Assembly (NCBI RefSeq): GCF_004365875.1
Contig: NZ_SODF01000002.1
Span: 2,358,971-2,422,970 of the forward strand
Source of the DNA: Kribbella kalugense
GTDB lineage: Bacteria; Actinomycetota; Actinomycetes; Propionibacteriales; Kribbellaceae
Length of the DNA: 64,000 nucleotides
Reading direction: 5' to 3'
In this document: piece after piece, positions 34,448-43,584 of the stretch
Position numbering within the stretch: position 1 is the first letter of the stretch
How the letters are laid out: the number at the start of each line of letters is the position of its first letter
Made by a program: the position numbers and the translations under genes
The notes under the pieces: generated by a model
Seen by the model: only the letters and a program-made list of their open reading frames with translations
Told to the model about the DNA's origin: nothing
Databases searched by the model: none

Positions 34448-35313
34448 AGCGTGTTCTGGTCACCGGTGCGGACGGATCGATCGGCCGGGCCGCAGTCGTC
34501 GGCCTGCAGTCAGCTGGGTACGACGTGACTGGCCTGTCACTGCGCTACGACCACACCAGTACGGCGGACCGCCCGCTGGTAGGCGATGCGCGGTCAGCCG
34601 AGGATGTGGCCGCAGCACTCGACGGTGTGGACGCAGTACTGCATCTGGCTGCCATTCCGCACCCCAGCCTTGGTACGCCGGAGGAGGTGTTCGAGAACAA
34701 CGTTGCCGCGACGTTCAACGTGCTGGCGCAGGCTGGTCAGCAAGGGGTCGGCCGGGCCGTGATCGCGAGCAGTATCAACGCATTCGGCGTACCGATGAAC
34801 GTGAACGACGTCGAGCCGGCGTACTACCCGCTCGACGAGGAGGTGGAAGCCGACATCGCCGATGCGTACTCGTTGTCCAAAAGTGTGGACGAGCAGAGTG
34901 CACGGATGGCGTGGCGGCGTTGGGGGACGAACGTGATCGCACTGCGTTTCCCGCTGGTGAAGACTCGCGAGGAGCTGTTCAAGTTCGCTGCCCGAGCGGA
35001 AAACGACCCGTCGGTGATGGCTCGGGAAGGTTGGGCCTACCTCGACCTGCGGGACGGTGTGCGGGCGATCATCGCGGCACTCGAGTCAAATGCTGCTGGA
35101 GCACACGTGGTCGGGCTGGCGGCTGATGACGTGCTGATCGACCGGCAGACGGACGAACTGCTGCGCGAGTACGCGCCGACGGTGCCGCTGCGGCGAGCTG
35201 TGCAGGGACGCGGGTCGCTGGTCGACACCAGTCGGGCGCGGGAGCTGCTGGGCTTCAAGCCGAAGTACTCGATCCACGACGAGGATCAGGTGGTCTCCGC
35301 GGTGATGACCTGA
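34444..35313 (+). CDS. NAD(P)-dependent epimerase/dehydratase-family sugar oxidoreductase
   Basis: A 289-residue extended SDR. VLVTGADGSIGRAAVVGL is the dinucleotide motif, DAVLHLAAIPHP and IASSINAFGV follow, and DAYSLSKSV carries the YxxxK pair. Such enzymes include UDP-sugar epimerases and uronate dehydrogenases; the importer context suggests it acts on the imported sugar or its uronate. GTGA overlap upstream. It overlaps the convergent LacI gene by 28 bases. Confidence 0.82.
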   Translation: MKRVLVTGADGSIGRAAVVGLQSAGYDVTGLSLRYDHTSTADRPLVGDARSAEDVAAALDGVDAVLHLAAIPHPSLGTPEEVFENNVAATFNVLAQAGQQGVGRAVIASSINAFGVPMNVNDVEPAYYPLDEEVEADIADAYSLSKSVDEQSARMAWRRWGTNVIALRFPLVKTREELFKFAARAENDPSVMAREGWAYLDLRDGVRAIIAALESNAAGAHVVGLAADDVLIDRQTDELLREYAPTVPLRRAVQGRGSLVDTSRARELLGFKPKYSIHDEDQVVSAVMT

Positions 35314-36281
35314 GGGGCGACGTACCGGATGCCGGGCTGCGGGTCGGGCTCGAGGAGGTGGGCTGCCACCTGACGGCCGATCTCCTCGAGCCCGACGTCG
35401 ATCGTGGTGAGGTGGCGGGTGACGCGCTGGTCGTGCATCAACGTCTCCCAGTTGTCGACGCCGATCAGCGCGACGTCGTCGGGCACGGACCGGCCGCTGG
35501 CTTGGACAGCGCGCTCGGCACCGCGCGCGATGGCATCGCTGCCGCAGAAGAGCGCGTCGATGTCAGGCGCTTCGGCCAGCACTTCGGCGGCGGCTTCGGC
35601 TCCGAAGCCTTCGCGCCAGCGGCCGAACCGCACCGGGGTGGCCCATTCGAGCCCCGCCTCCGCGAGGACCTCCTGTGCGCCGGCTGCTCGACGCTGGGCC
35701 GCGTTGTCGTGCGGCTCGGCCGTGAGGTGGGCGATTCTGCGCCGGCCCTTCGACAGCAGGTGGCGTACGGCGAGCCGGCCGATCTCGTCATCGTCTGCGG
35801 TGATTGTGACGTCGCTGGGGTCCTCGGTGAAGGTGAACGCGTAGATCACCGGCACCTCGAACCGGCTGGTCAGCGACGGGCTCGGGAACGACGTACCGGC
35901 GCCGATCACGATCACGCCGTCGATCCGGCGGGCCCGCAGCTGCAGGATGCTCTCGGTGATGTCGCGGTCGCCCAGCCGGGCGTCGTACAGCAGGATGGCC
36001 TGTTCCTTGGCGCCGAGCTCGGTGGCGACGGTGGCCAGCACCACGCGGGTGAACGGGTTCGACGCGCGGTGGGTGAGTACGCCGATGGTCTGGCTGCGGC
36101 CGCGGGCGAACGAGCGGGCCAGTGCGTTGTGCCGGAAGCCGAGCCGGTCCGCGGTCACCCGGACGTGCTGGCGGGTGGCCTCGGAGATCCGGTCGGTGCC
36201 GTTCAGCGCCTTGGAGGCGGTCGACAGCGACACCCCGGCCGCAGCGGCCACATCGGACAGGGTGATCACTGATTCGGCCAT
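35286..36281 (-). CDS. LacI-family transcriptional regulator
   Basis: A 331-residue repressor. The HTH ITLSDVAAAAGVSLSTASKA and hinge GFRHNALARSFA are followed by a periplasmic-binding-like sensor (TIGVLTHRASNPFTRVVLA, DGVIVIGAG, ALFCGSDAIARGAE, LIGVDNWETLMHD). It is divergent from the glycoside hydrolase with the operator GCGAAACCGCTTTCGC between them, and the importer promoter has near-identical sites. It thus likely controls both units in response to the sugar. Confidence 0.92.
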   Translation of the reverse strand: MAESVITLSDVAAAAGVSLSTASKALNGTDRISEATRQHVRVTADRLGFRHNALARSFARGRSQTIGVLTHRASNPFTRVVLATVATELGAKEQAILLYDARLGDRDITESILQLRARRIDGVIVIGAGTSFPSPSLTSRFEVPVIYAFTFTEDPSDVTITADDDEIGRLAVRHLLSKGRRRIAHLTAEPHDNAAQRRAAGAQEVLAEAGLEWATPVRFGRWREGFGAEAAAEVLAEAPDIDALFCGSDAIARGAERAVQASGRSVPDDVALIGVDNWETLMHDQRVTRHLTTIDVGLEEIGRQVAAHLLEPDPQPGIRYVAPQVITAETT

Positions 36282-36344
36282 CTCTACATCGTAGTCAGCT
36301 TTGAGCCGTTGACAGCGCGGACGTGGCGTATGAAGGTGTGATTT

Positions 36345-36360
36345 GCGAAACCGCTTTCGC
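36345..36360. promoter_or_regulatory. LacI-type operator between lacI-family gene and glycoside hydrolase
   Basis: GCGAAACCGCTTTCGC is palindromic except at the centre and sits 24 bp before the glycoside hydrolase start and 64 bp from the LacI start. Confidence 0.7.
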
Positions 36361-36383
36361 TTCCCCTGGGAGGAGCACTCTCC

Positions 36384-39149
36384 ATGACCCGTCGCCGTTC
36401 TGGCGCAGTCAGTCTTCTCACGGCCGGCTTACTGCTGGCCGCCGTACTCCAGTCACCGGCCGGTGCAGCGACCACTGCTGCGCCGACTCTGACCATCACA
36501 CCGACCACGGTCGGCAATACCTTCACCGTCGGACAGCAGGTCAAGCTGGGCTTCAGCACCGACGCCACCACCGTCAACTGGACAGTCCGCGATGCAGGTG
36601 GGACCGAGGTGGCCAAGGGCTCCGCATCGGCCGCCTCACTCAACGGACAGCTCGCGCTGTCGATCAGTACGCCGGGCTGGTACCAGACTGATCTCACCGC
36701 GGTCGGGTCCGACGGTACGACGACGCTCGGTGGCACCGACTTCGCCGTACTGACTCCGCATGACTTCTCCACCTCGACAGACACCCGGATCGGTGTCGCG
36801 GGCGCACTGGGGTTCAGCAGCGCGAGCAACCCCGGTCTGGAATCCGTACCGCTGATGGCCAACGGTGGCATCTCCACCGACCGCGACGAGGCGTTCTGGT
36901 CGGCGGCCGAGACCACCAAGGGCGTCATCCAGTTCCCGCAGAAGGTCAAGGACTACAAGGCCGCGCTGGACGCGAACCACGTCGACTTCCTGAACATCCT
37001 CGACTACGGCAACACGCTGTACTACCCGGACGAGGCGCCGTCGACCGACGAGCAGCGGGAGGCGTTCACCCGGTACGCCGTTGCCGCGGTGGATCAGTTC
37101 GGCACCGAGCACACGACGTACGAGCTGTGGAACGAGTGGAACCTGCGCGACCCGAACGGTGCTGCGAAGGCCAGTCCGGAGAACTACGTCGCTCTGCTCA
37201 AGATGGTGAGTGCGGCGGTCCGGGCGAAGCACCCGGACGTGAAGCTGACCGGTCCGTCGCTGGCGGTCATCAACGACTGGCAGGGCTGGTTCACCAAGTT
37301 CGCCGACCTTGGTGGGTTGGACTACGTGGACGCGGTGACCATTCACCCGTACGTGCAGCCGCTGGACCCAGAGGCCTCGGTCACGTACATGAACACCATC
37401 CGCAGCATCATGACTGCGCATGGCTCGAACAAGCCGATCTACATCACCGAGCAGGGCTGGGCCACCGGTACCAACCCGAGTGCGGTGTCCGAGCCGGCTC
37501 AGGCCCGTGACCTCGTACGCGGCCAGTTGCTGTCGTACGGCGCCGGCGTGGCTCGCTACAGCTCCTACAACTTCATGGACTCGGGTACGGACCCGTCGAA
37601 CGTCGAGCACCGGTTCGGCCTGGTGCGCAACCGGCTCGACTCGCGTGGTGCGCTCGTACCCAAGCCGTCGTACGTCGCCACCGCGGTCCTGGCCCGTCAG
37701 ATCGACGAGCTCCCGCTGATCGGCGAGACCCGCTTCGGCACCAACGGGTACGACGTCTCATTCGACGCCGGCGGTGGACAGAGCGTCCACGCGGTCTGGT
37801 CCGCCACGCCAGGAGTGGTCGCGGCGACGGCACCCGCCGGCTCGACTGTCCAGGTGACCAACCTGTACGGGGTTGAGACGACACTGACGGCGGATGCGGG
37901 CGGCCATGTCTGGGTGTCCGCTGGACCGGACCCGGTCTACCTGCGTGGAGCAATCACCGGTGCGATGTTGCCGTCCAGTCGGTTCGCACTGGCGGTCGCA
38001 CCTGAGATCGCGGGCGACCCGGCCACCGGGACGCTGAGCTTTACCAACCCTGACCAGGTCACGCACTCCTTCACTGTGACCGCAGGTGGTGCCGACACCA
38101 CCGGAACGGTCGCGGCCGGTGCCACGGCCACCGCTCCGGTCACGTATCCGGCACAGGACTCCACCGGATCGCGCACGTACTCCGCAAAGGTCAGCGTGGA
38201 TGGCCAGGCAGTCGCACTGGTGTCGGCGACCGGCACGGCGACTCCACCGCTGTCCGTGACCGCTTCGCACGTACTCAACGGCAGTGGAAAGGACCTGCTC
38301 CGATTCCGCGTTACCAACGCCTCGTCGCACCCACTGAAGCTCGCCGGGCTCGACTGGGCATCCGGTACCAAGTCCGGGACCCTCTTCGCGGGCTGCACGA
38401 TCGCGGCGCACTCCACCCGGGAGGCCGACGTACCGCTGACGCTCACCGCAGCGTCCACGTGGTCGGCGACCCTGCGTCGTACCGGAGCGACTGACATCAA
38501 GGCGTCCGGCACTCTGACCCCGGTCAGCGCGCCGACCATCGCGAAGCGGCACACCGTCAAGCTGGACGGCGTCATCGACCCAGTGGTCGCCCGACAGCCC
38601 GCGATCGCGCTGGAAGGGACCGGTACGCCGCCGGTGACTGGCTGGGGTGGACCGAGCGATCTGTCCGGTTCGCTGTGGATCACACACGACGACAACAACC
38701 TGTATCTGTCCGCCAAGCTCACCGATGACGTGTTCTCGCAGCCGAACCGGGACGGCAACATCTGGGGCGGTGACGGTCTGCAGCTCGGAATGACCGCAGG
38801 TGCTCCGGGTGAAACGACCCAGACCCAGGAGATCGGTGCAGCGCTGACAGACGCCGGTCCGGTGGACACCTGGCGGTGGACGCCGACTACTCAGGCTGGT
38901 ACGCCGCCTGGCGTGCAGGCCAAGGTGGTCCGGGACGAGGCCGCGCACACCACGACGTACGAGATCGCGATCCCGTGGACCACGGTCGGGTTCGCGGCGA
39001 AGGACCGGCTGCTGTCGACGACCGTGGTGATCAACGAGAACGACGGCACCGGGCGGCGTGGCTGGCTGACCTGGGGCAAGGGCGTCGCGGAGACGAAGAA
39101 CCCGGCCATGTTCAACGCCGTACGGCTGGACCCGGCAGCGGCTAAGTAG
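36384..39149 (+). CDS. secreted clan-A glycoside hydrolase with C-terminal CBM9-like domain
   Basis: A 921-residue exported enzyme. After the signal peptide (about 1-30, ending AGAAT) comes a beta-domain, then a TIM barrel at about 130-450 with acid/base Glu251 in YELWNEWN and probable nucleophile Glu356 in IYITEQGW, as in GH39/GH5-like clan A enzymes. Beta-rich linkers precede a CBM9-like domain at about 720-920 (VKLDGVIDPVV, GSLWITHDDNNLYLSAKL, WGGDGLQLGM). It likely cleaves a plant or microbial glycan whose products feed the adjacent importer. Substrate not identifiable. Confidence 0.82.
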   Translation: MTRRRSGAVSLLTAGLLLAAVLQSPAGAATTAAPTLTITPTTVGNTFTVGQQVKLGFSTDATTVNWTVRDAGGTEVAKGSASAASLNGQLALSISTPGWYQTDLTAVGSDGTTTLGGTDFAVLTPHDFSTSTDTRIGVAGALGFSSASNPGLESVPLMANGGISTDRDEAFWSAAETTKGVIQFPQKVKDYKAALDANHVDFLNILDYGNTLYYPDEAPSTDEQREAFTRYAVAAVDQFGTEHTTYELWNEWNLRDPNGAAKASPENYVALLKMVSAAVRAKHPDVKLTGPSLAVINDWQGWFTKFADLGGLDYVDAVTIHPYVQPLDPEASVTYMNTIRSIMTAHGSNKPIYITEQGWATGTNPSAVSEPAQARDLVRGQLLSYGAGVARYSSYNFMDSGTDPSNVEHRFGLVRNRLDSRGALVPKPSYVATAVLARQIDELPLIGETRFGTNGYDVSFDAGGGQSVHAVWSATPGVVAATAPAGSTVQVTNLYGVETTLTADAGGHVWVSAGPDPVYLRGAITGAMLPSSRFALAVAPEIAGDPATGTLSFTNPDQVTHSFTVTAGGADTTGTVAAGATATAPVTYPAQDSTGSRTYSAKVSVDGQAVALVSATGTATPPLSVTASHVLNGSGKDLLRFRVTNASSHPLKLAGLDWASGTKSGTLFAGCTIAAHSTREADVPLTLTAASTWSATLRRTGATDIKASGTLTPVSAPTIAKRHTVKLDGVIDPVVARQPAIALEGTGTPPVTGWGGPSDLSGSLWITHDDNNLYLSAKLTDDVFSQPNRDGNIWGGDGLQLGMTAGAPGETTQTQEIGAALTDAGPVDTWRWTPTTQAGTPPGVQAKVVRDEAAHTTTYEIAIPWTTVGFAAKDRLLSTTVVINENDGTGRRGWLTWGKGVAETKNPAMFNAVRLDPAAAK

Positions 39150-39161
39150 CCGCGCACTGAC

Positions 39162-39207
39162 TCGGCGTAGGTGCCCTGGAACGCTGCCCGAGGGGCACCT
39201 ACGCCGA
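39162..39207. terminator. hairpin terminator after the glycoside hydrolase
   Basis: A perfect 15-bp stem (TCGGCGTAGGTGCCC and its complement) with a 16-base loop begins 13 bases after the stop. No T-run. Confidence 0.65.
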
Positions 39208-39267
39208 ACCCGCCCGGCACGCCTAGGATCAGGGCTAGGACCACGGGGTATCGGGGAGGAGTGCGAG

Positions 39268-39489
39268 TTGAGTCACACCGTGCTGGCCGAGCTGGTGGCC
39301 AACGTGCTGAAGGTCACCGCGAAGGCCGGGGACACGGTGCGGCCGGACGACACCCTGGTCATCCTGGAGTCGATGAAGATGGAGATCCCGGTGCTCGCCG
39401 AAGTGGCCGGCACCATCACCGAACTGAGGGTCGTCGAGGGCGAAGTGGTCCGCGACGGCGACCCGATAGCCGTGATCGAAGAGAAGTGA
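39268..39489 (+). CDS. stand-alone biotinyl/lipoyl carrier protein
   Basis: The 73-residue protein is a single biotinyl domain with Lys37 in LESMKMEIP, the canonical biotinylation motif. It resembles the small actinobacterial biotinylated protein TB7.3. The start is TTG 39268, preceded by GGGAGGAG. It probably serves as carrier for an acyl-CoA carboxylase encoded elsewhere. It lies between the sugar locus terminator and the sigE promoter region. Confidence 0.82.
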   Translation: MSHTVLAELVANVLKVTAKAGDTVRPDDTLVILESMKMEIPVLAEVAGTITELRVVEGEVVRDGDPIAVIEEK

Positions 39490-39538
39490 TTCAACCGAAA
39501 TGGCCGCCCGCGCGTCTTGTTTAGTGAGAGGCCTGTCC

Positions 39539-39566
39539 GGGAACTTCCGGTCGGGGCGCCGCGTTG
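39539..39566 (+). promoter_or_regulatory. candidate ECF sigma-E-type promoter of sigE
   Basis: GGGAAC (39539-39544) and CGTT (39562-39565) are separated by 17 bases, matching the known sigma-E consensus (GGAAC, then CGTT). Located 75-120 bp before the sigE start, suggesting autoregulation. Confidence 0.5.
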
Positions 39567-39684
39567 AGCCGTCGTACGAACAAACCAGGGTCCAGCCCGG
39601 GTTTTCCCGACGTGCGCAGAGGACGGTGACCGCGGCACCATGGCCTTCACGCTTATTGCCGAGAAGACCCAGGGAGGCGTCGCG

Positions 39685-40296
39685 GTGAAGCCGCTCCACA
39701 CCTCGACGGTGTCTGCGCCCGTGCCGGAGACGCTGCCGTCGTGGGACGAGATCGTCCGCACCCACTCCGCCCGGGTCTACCGGCTCGCGTACCGGCTGAC
39801 CGGTAACAAGCACGACGCCGAGGACCTGACCCAGGAAGTGTTCGTCCGGGTCTTCCGCTCGCTGTCGTCGTACACGCCCGGCACCTTCGAGGGCTGGCTG
39901 TACCGGATCACCACGAACCTGTTCCTCGACGGCGCCCGCCGCAAGCAGCGGATCCGCTTCGACGGCCTGCCCGAGGACGCCCACGACCGGCTGCCGGCCA
40001 AGGGCGAGGGCCCGGCCGAGAAGCTGGACTCCGACCTGTTCGACCACGACGTGCAGGACGCGCTCGACGCGCTGCCCGAGGACTTCCGCGCCGCCGTCGT
40101 GCTGTGCGACATCGAGGGCATGACGTACGACGAGATCGCCGACGTCCTGGACGTGAAGCTCGGCACCGTCCGCAGCCGCATCCACCGTGGCCGGTCGATG
40201 CTGCGCAAGCACCTGGAGCACCGGGCCCCGCGGTCCGGCCAGACCCGGGTCGGCGGCCCACCGGCCGACGGCCTGCTGGGTGGAGGTGAGCTCTGA
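39685..40296 (+). CDS. sigE: ECF RNA polymerase sigma factor SigE
   Basis: A 203-residue ECF sigma factor. Region 2 reads SARVYRLAYRLTGNKHDAED, LTQEVFVRVFRSL and FEGWLYRITTNLFLD; region 4 reads VQDALDALPEDFRAAVVLCD and GMTYDEIADVLDVKLGTVRS. GTG 39685 has AGGGAGG seven bases upstream, better than the in-frame ATG at 39640, which would add 15 residues. It directs the envelope and oxidative stress response. The stop overlaps the rseA start (TGATG), a classic sigma/anti-sigma pair. Confidence 0.93.
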   Translation: MKPLHTSTVSAPVPETLPSWDEIVRTHSARVYRLAYRLTGNKHDAEDLTQEVFVRVFRSLSSYTPGTFEGWLYRITTNLFLDGARRKQRIRFDGLPEDAHDRLPAKGEGPAEKLDSDLFDHDVQDALDALPEDFRAAVVLCDIEGMTYDEIADVLDVKLGTVRSRIHRGRSMLRKHLEHRAPRSGQTRVGGPPADGLLGGGEL

Positions 40297-40907
40297 TGAC
40301 GCTTCAGCACCCGCTGGACAAGCTGAGCGCGGTGGTCGACGGTGAGCTCGACCACGACTCCCGGGACAAAGTGCTGGGTCACCTGGTCAGCTGCGACACC
40401 TGTCGTACCGAGGTGGACGGGCAGCGCCGGCTGAAGGCGCGGATGGCGTCACTTGAGTCGCCGGACACACCCACTGATCTCATGCAGCGCCTGATGGGCG
40501 TCTCGTCGTTCTCGACCGAGCCACGGGAAGAGGTCCGCCCGGTGCTCACGCCGGCGGTCAGCCTGTTCCCGCAGCGGTCCGCGTTCCCGGCCGGGCGTAC
40601 AGGTGGCACTCGGCCGGGAGCAGCCCGCGGCACTCGCTCCCGCCGACGCACCGGCGTCCTGGGTGCGGCCGGCTCGGCTGCCGCAGTGGCGTCCCTGCTC
40701 GGTACGGCGTTCGTCGTCGGCGACCCATCGCGCTCGGAGCAGCCGCCGACGCTGCAGCCGTCGGTCGCGAGCTTCACGTCCGACCACGCAAGCACGAGCG
40801 GCGGAGCGCCGTTCGCCGACCCGGTCGCGGTGCTGAACTCCTACAACGGCGCCGGGTACGCCGGACTGAGCCCGACGCTGCGGCCGGTGGCCCTGACAGG
40901 ACGCTGA
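40296..40907 (+). CDS. rseA: anti-sigma factor RseA (zinc-binding)
   Basis: A 203-residue anti-sigma factor. The ZAS motif HxxxCxxC is visible as His29, Cys33 and Cys36 (LGHLVSCDTCR). A weakly hydrophobic segment (VLGAAGSAAAVASLLGTAFVV) near residues 125-145 may span the membrane, leaving a short outer tail that the RseB-like protein could sense. ATG overlaps the sigE stop by one base. It binds SigE until stress. Confidence 0.87.
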   Translation: MTLQHPLDKLSAVVDGELDHDSRDKVLGHLVSCDTCRTEVDGQRRLKARMASLESPDTPTDLMQRLMGVSSFSTEPREEVRPVLTPAVSLFPQRSAFPAGRTGGTRPGAARGTRSRRRTGVLGAAGSAAAVASLLGTAFVVGDPSRSEQPPTLQPSVASFTSDHASTSGGAPFADPVAVLNSYNGAGYAGLSPTLRPVALTGR

Positions 40908-40910
40908 CCC

Positions 40911-41966
40911 GTGAGCCTGTCCCGGCTCGCCGTACTGGTCAGCACTGCACTGATCGGCTTCGGCCTGCCCGCGTCCGCGGTCGCCGTACCGGCCGTCTCG
41001 AAGGTCGATTCGCCGACCGCGGTCAACTGGCTGCAGCGGGCCGCTGCCGCGCCGAACCGGGTCTCGTACCGCGGTACCCAGATCATCACCGCGTGGGGGC
41101 CGCAGGGCGCGAGCTCGGCGATGTTCGAGATCGTGCACGCTGCGTCGCAGGGTTCCGAGATCAGCGTGCTCGGTTCGTCGTCCGCTCCGGGCGCCAAGGC
41201 GTTCGTCCAGCGGGCCACGACCACGAGCGCAGCCATCGACGGCGGACCGTTGGCTTTGCTGCAGGCGACGTACCAGCTGGTCGACAAGTGCTGCACTGAC
41301 CTGATCGGGCGGACCGCGGTTCTGGTCGAGGCGCTGCGTGACGACAAGACGCTGGCGGCCCGGTTCTGGATCGACAAGGCGACCGGACTGCTGCTGCAGC
41401 GTCAGTTGTTCAGCACGGACGGCAAGACGATGGTCCGGGCCACGATGTTCACCGAGCTGGAGATCGAGGGGTCCGAGTTCCTCGGCCATCTGCCGCCGAT
41501 GTTGCCCAGTGGGGTCGAGGCGGTCGGCATGGGCAAGGTCGACAACCTGCGCTCGCAGGGCTGGGTGTGCGCACCGGACCTGCCTGCATCTCTCAAGCTG
41601 TACGACGTACACCAGGACACCAGCAACGGGTCGCTGCAGTTCTCGTACTCCGACGGGCTGTTCAACGTCTCGCTGTTCGAGCAGCGTGGGGTGATGGACC
41701 CGGCCGCGGTGGCGGGCTTCAGTACGACGGACAGTCCGGGGGTGTACCAGCGGTACGGAATGCCGTCGTACGTCGTCTGGTCGTCCGGTGGGATCGTCTA
41801 CACGCTGATCGGGGACCTGCCGCCGGACCAGCTCGGGGACGTGGTCCGGGCGTTCCCTCATGACGTGCCCGCAGGGCTGAGCGCGATCCAGAGATTGGGC
41901 ACCGGGTTGGCCAAAATCGCGACCTGGCTCACTCCGATGGGTGCACTGTCGCCGAAGCTGGGATAA
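40911..41966 (+). CDS. RseB/MucB-like exported sigma-E regulatory protein
   Basis: A 351-residue exported protein with signal peptide (VSLSRLAVLVSTALIGFGL ... ASAVA). AVNWLQRAAAAPNRVSYRGT and FWIDKATGLLLQRQLFS match the lipoprotein-like N-terminal domain of RseB/MucB, and YQRYGMPSYVVWSSGG the C-terminal region. In Gram-negatives RseB guards RseA against proteolysis. It lies three bases after rseA and before htrA, so a similar sensing role is plausible. GTG start. Homology is by motif only. Confidence 0.75.
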   Translation: MSLSRLAVLVSTALIGFGLPASAVAVPAVSKVDSPTAVNWLQRAAAAPNRVSYRGTQIITAWGPQGASSAMFEIVHAASQGSEISVLGSSSAPGAKAFVQRATTTSAAIDGGPLALLQATYQLVDKCCTDLIGRTAVLVEALRDDKTLAARFWIDKATGLLLQRQLFSTDGKTMVRATMFTELEIEGSEFLGHLPPMLPSGVEAVGMGKVDNLRSQGWVCAPDLPASLKLYDVHQDTSNGSLQFSYSDGLFNVSLFEQRGVMDPAAVAGFSTTDSPGVYQRYGMPSYVVWSSGGIVYTLIGDLPPDQLGDVVRAFPHDVPAGLSAIQRLGTGLAKIATWLTPMGALSPKLG

Positions 41967-42044
41967 TCGATCTGGAAGGCCCTCCGGTTACCCCCGGTCA
42001 GGACCTCCGACCGACGACCACGACGACGACGTGAGGCGGGGACC

Positions 42045-43523
42045 GTGACGAGCGACGACGCCGAGCCGACAGTTCCGAATCCGGCCACCGCGGATCCGAA
42101 CGCACCCCTGCCCACGACCAACGAGCCGCCGGCCGGCCAGCCCACGTCCTCCGCCACGCCCTCGCAGACTCCGCTTACCGGGTTGACTCCGCCGGCGCTT
42201 GGGGCCGGGGCGATGCCGCTGCGGCAGCCCGGTTCGGATGCGGCGTACCGGCAGACGAACGGCGGCCGGTCCACCTCGCAGCGCAGTTTCGGGCAGCCCG
42301 AGCCGCAGGACCCCAGGTTCCGGCCGGTGTACCCGGGGCAGGCCTGGCCCACCGAGCAGCCGCAGTACCGCCCGACCTACATCCCACCGCCACCGGCGGA
42401 CTGGCACCAGCAGCAGGCCCGCTCGTATTCGACCGAGCCGCCGAAGGTGAACCGGATCGTCGCCATCGCCGCACTGGTCGCCCTCATCATCGGTGTCCTC
42501 GCCGGAGCCGGAGCTGCCACGGCCGTCGTCGCGCTAGGCGGCGGCGGCAACGGCCCGATCGCCGATCAGCCCAACCCGCCGGTCGGCACCGGCGCCGACC
42601 CGAAGATCCGCACCGGCTCGGTCTCCGCCGTCGCCGCGACCCTGCTGCCGAGCGTCGTCCAGCTGAAGGTCGACGGCTCGGACAACTCCGAAGCCACCGG
42701 GTCCGGCTTCGTGATCGACAACGCCGGACACATTCTGACCAACAACCACGTCGTCGCGGCCGCGGCCAGCGGCGGCTCGATCCAGGTCGTGACCAACGGC
42801 AACAAGACCGCGACCGCACGGCTCGTCGGCCGATCCCCGGCGTACGACCTGGCCGTCGTGCAGGTGGTCGGGATCGACGCGCCATCGGTGCAGTTCGGCC
42901 GTTCGGACGCGGCGGTGGTCGGGCAGGACGTGGTCGCGATCGGCTCGCCGCTCGGCCTGGCCGGCACGGTGACCTCCGGCATCATCTCGGCGAAGAACCG
43001 GCCCGTGACGACGGGCGACGACACCGGCCAGGCGTCGTCGTACATCAGCGCGCTGCAGACCGACGCGGCGATCAACCCGGGCAACTCCGGCGGACCGCTG
43101 GTCGACATGAACGCTCGGGTGATCGGGGTCAACTCCGCGATCGCGACCGTTCCCGGCGCGGGTGAGGGGCAGAGCGGGAGCATCGGGCTCGGGTTCGCGA
43201 TCCCGATCGACCAGGCCCGGCGTACCGCGCAGCAGCTGATCGCGAACGGCAAGGCGTCGTACCCGGTGATCGGGGCGAGCGTGGACATGCAGTTCGAGGG
43301 TGGTGGCCGGGTCAGTGCGGTGACCGTCAAATCGCCGGCCGCGCGGGCCGGGCTGCGGGTCGGTGACGTGATCACGGCGATCAACAACGAGCCGGTGGAC
43401 AGCGCGGAGGTGCTGATCGTCGCGATCCGGACTCACCAGCCTGGGGAGGCCGTGCGGATCGCGTACGAACGCGGCGGGCGATCTCGCACAGTCACCCTGA
43501 CGCTCGCCCAGCAGATCGGCTGA
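42045..43523 (+). CDS. htrA: HtrA/DegP-family membrane-anchored serine protease with PDZ domain
   Basis: A 492-residue protease. A 135-residue Pro/Gln-rich cytoplasmic N-terminus is followed by a membrane segment at about 138-163, then a trypsin-like domain with His235 (NNHVVA), Asp268 (YDLAVV) and Ser348 (GNSGGPLV), and a PDZ domain at about 385-485 (AARAGLRVGDVITAINNEPV). It degrades or refolds damaged exported proteins. Located in the sigE-rseA-rseB operon order as Rv1223 in M. tuberculosis. GTG start. Confidence 0.92.
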   Translation: MTSDDAEPTVPNPATADPNAPLPTTNEPPAGQPTSSATPSQTPLTGLTPPALGAGAMPLRQPGSDAAYRQTNGGRSTSQRSFGQPEPQDPRFRPVYPGQAWPTEQPQYRPTYIPPPPADWHQQQARSYSTEPPKVNRIVAIAALVALIIGVLAGAGAATAVVALGGGGNGPIADQPNPPVGTGADPKIRTGSVSAVAATLLPSVVQLKVDGSDNSEATGSGFVIDNAGHILTNNHVVAAAASGGSIQVVTNGNKTATARLVGRSPAYDLAVVQVVGIDAPSVQFGRSDAAVVGQDVVAIGSPLGLAGTVTSGIISAKNRPVTTGDDTGQASSYISALQTDAAINPGNSGGPLVDMNARVIGVNSAIATVPGAGEGQSGSIGLGFAIPIDQARRTAQQLIANGKASYPVIGASVDMQFEGGGRVSAVTVKSPAARAGLRVGDVITAINNEPVDSAEVLIVAIRTHQPGEAVRIAYERGGRSRTVTLTLAQQIG

Positions 43524-43584
43524 CCGTCTTGCCCGCAGTCGAGATACCCTTGGCGGCGTCCGCGTACAGGAGTGAGGTGGGGAC

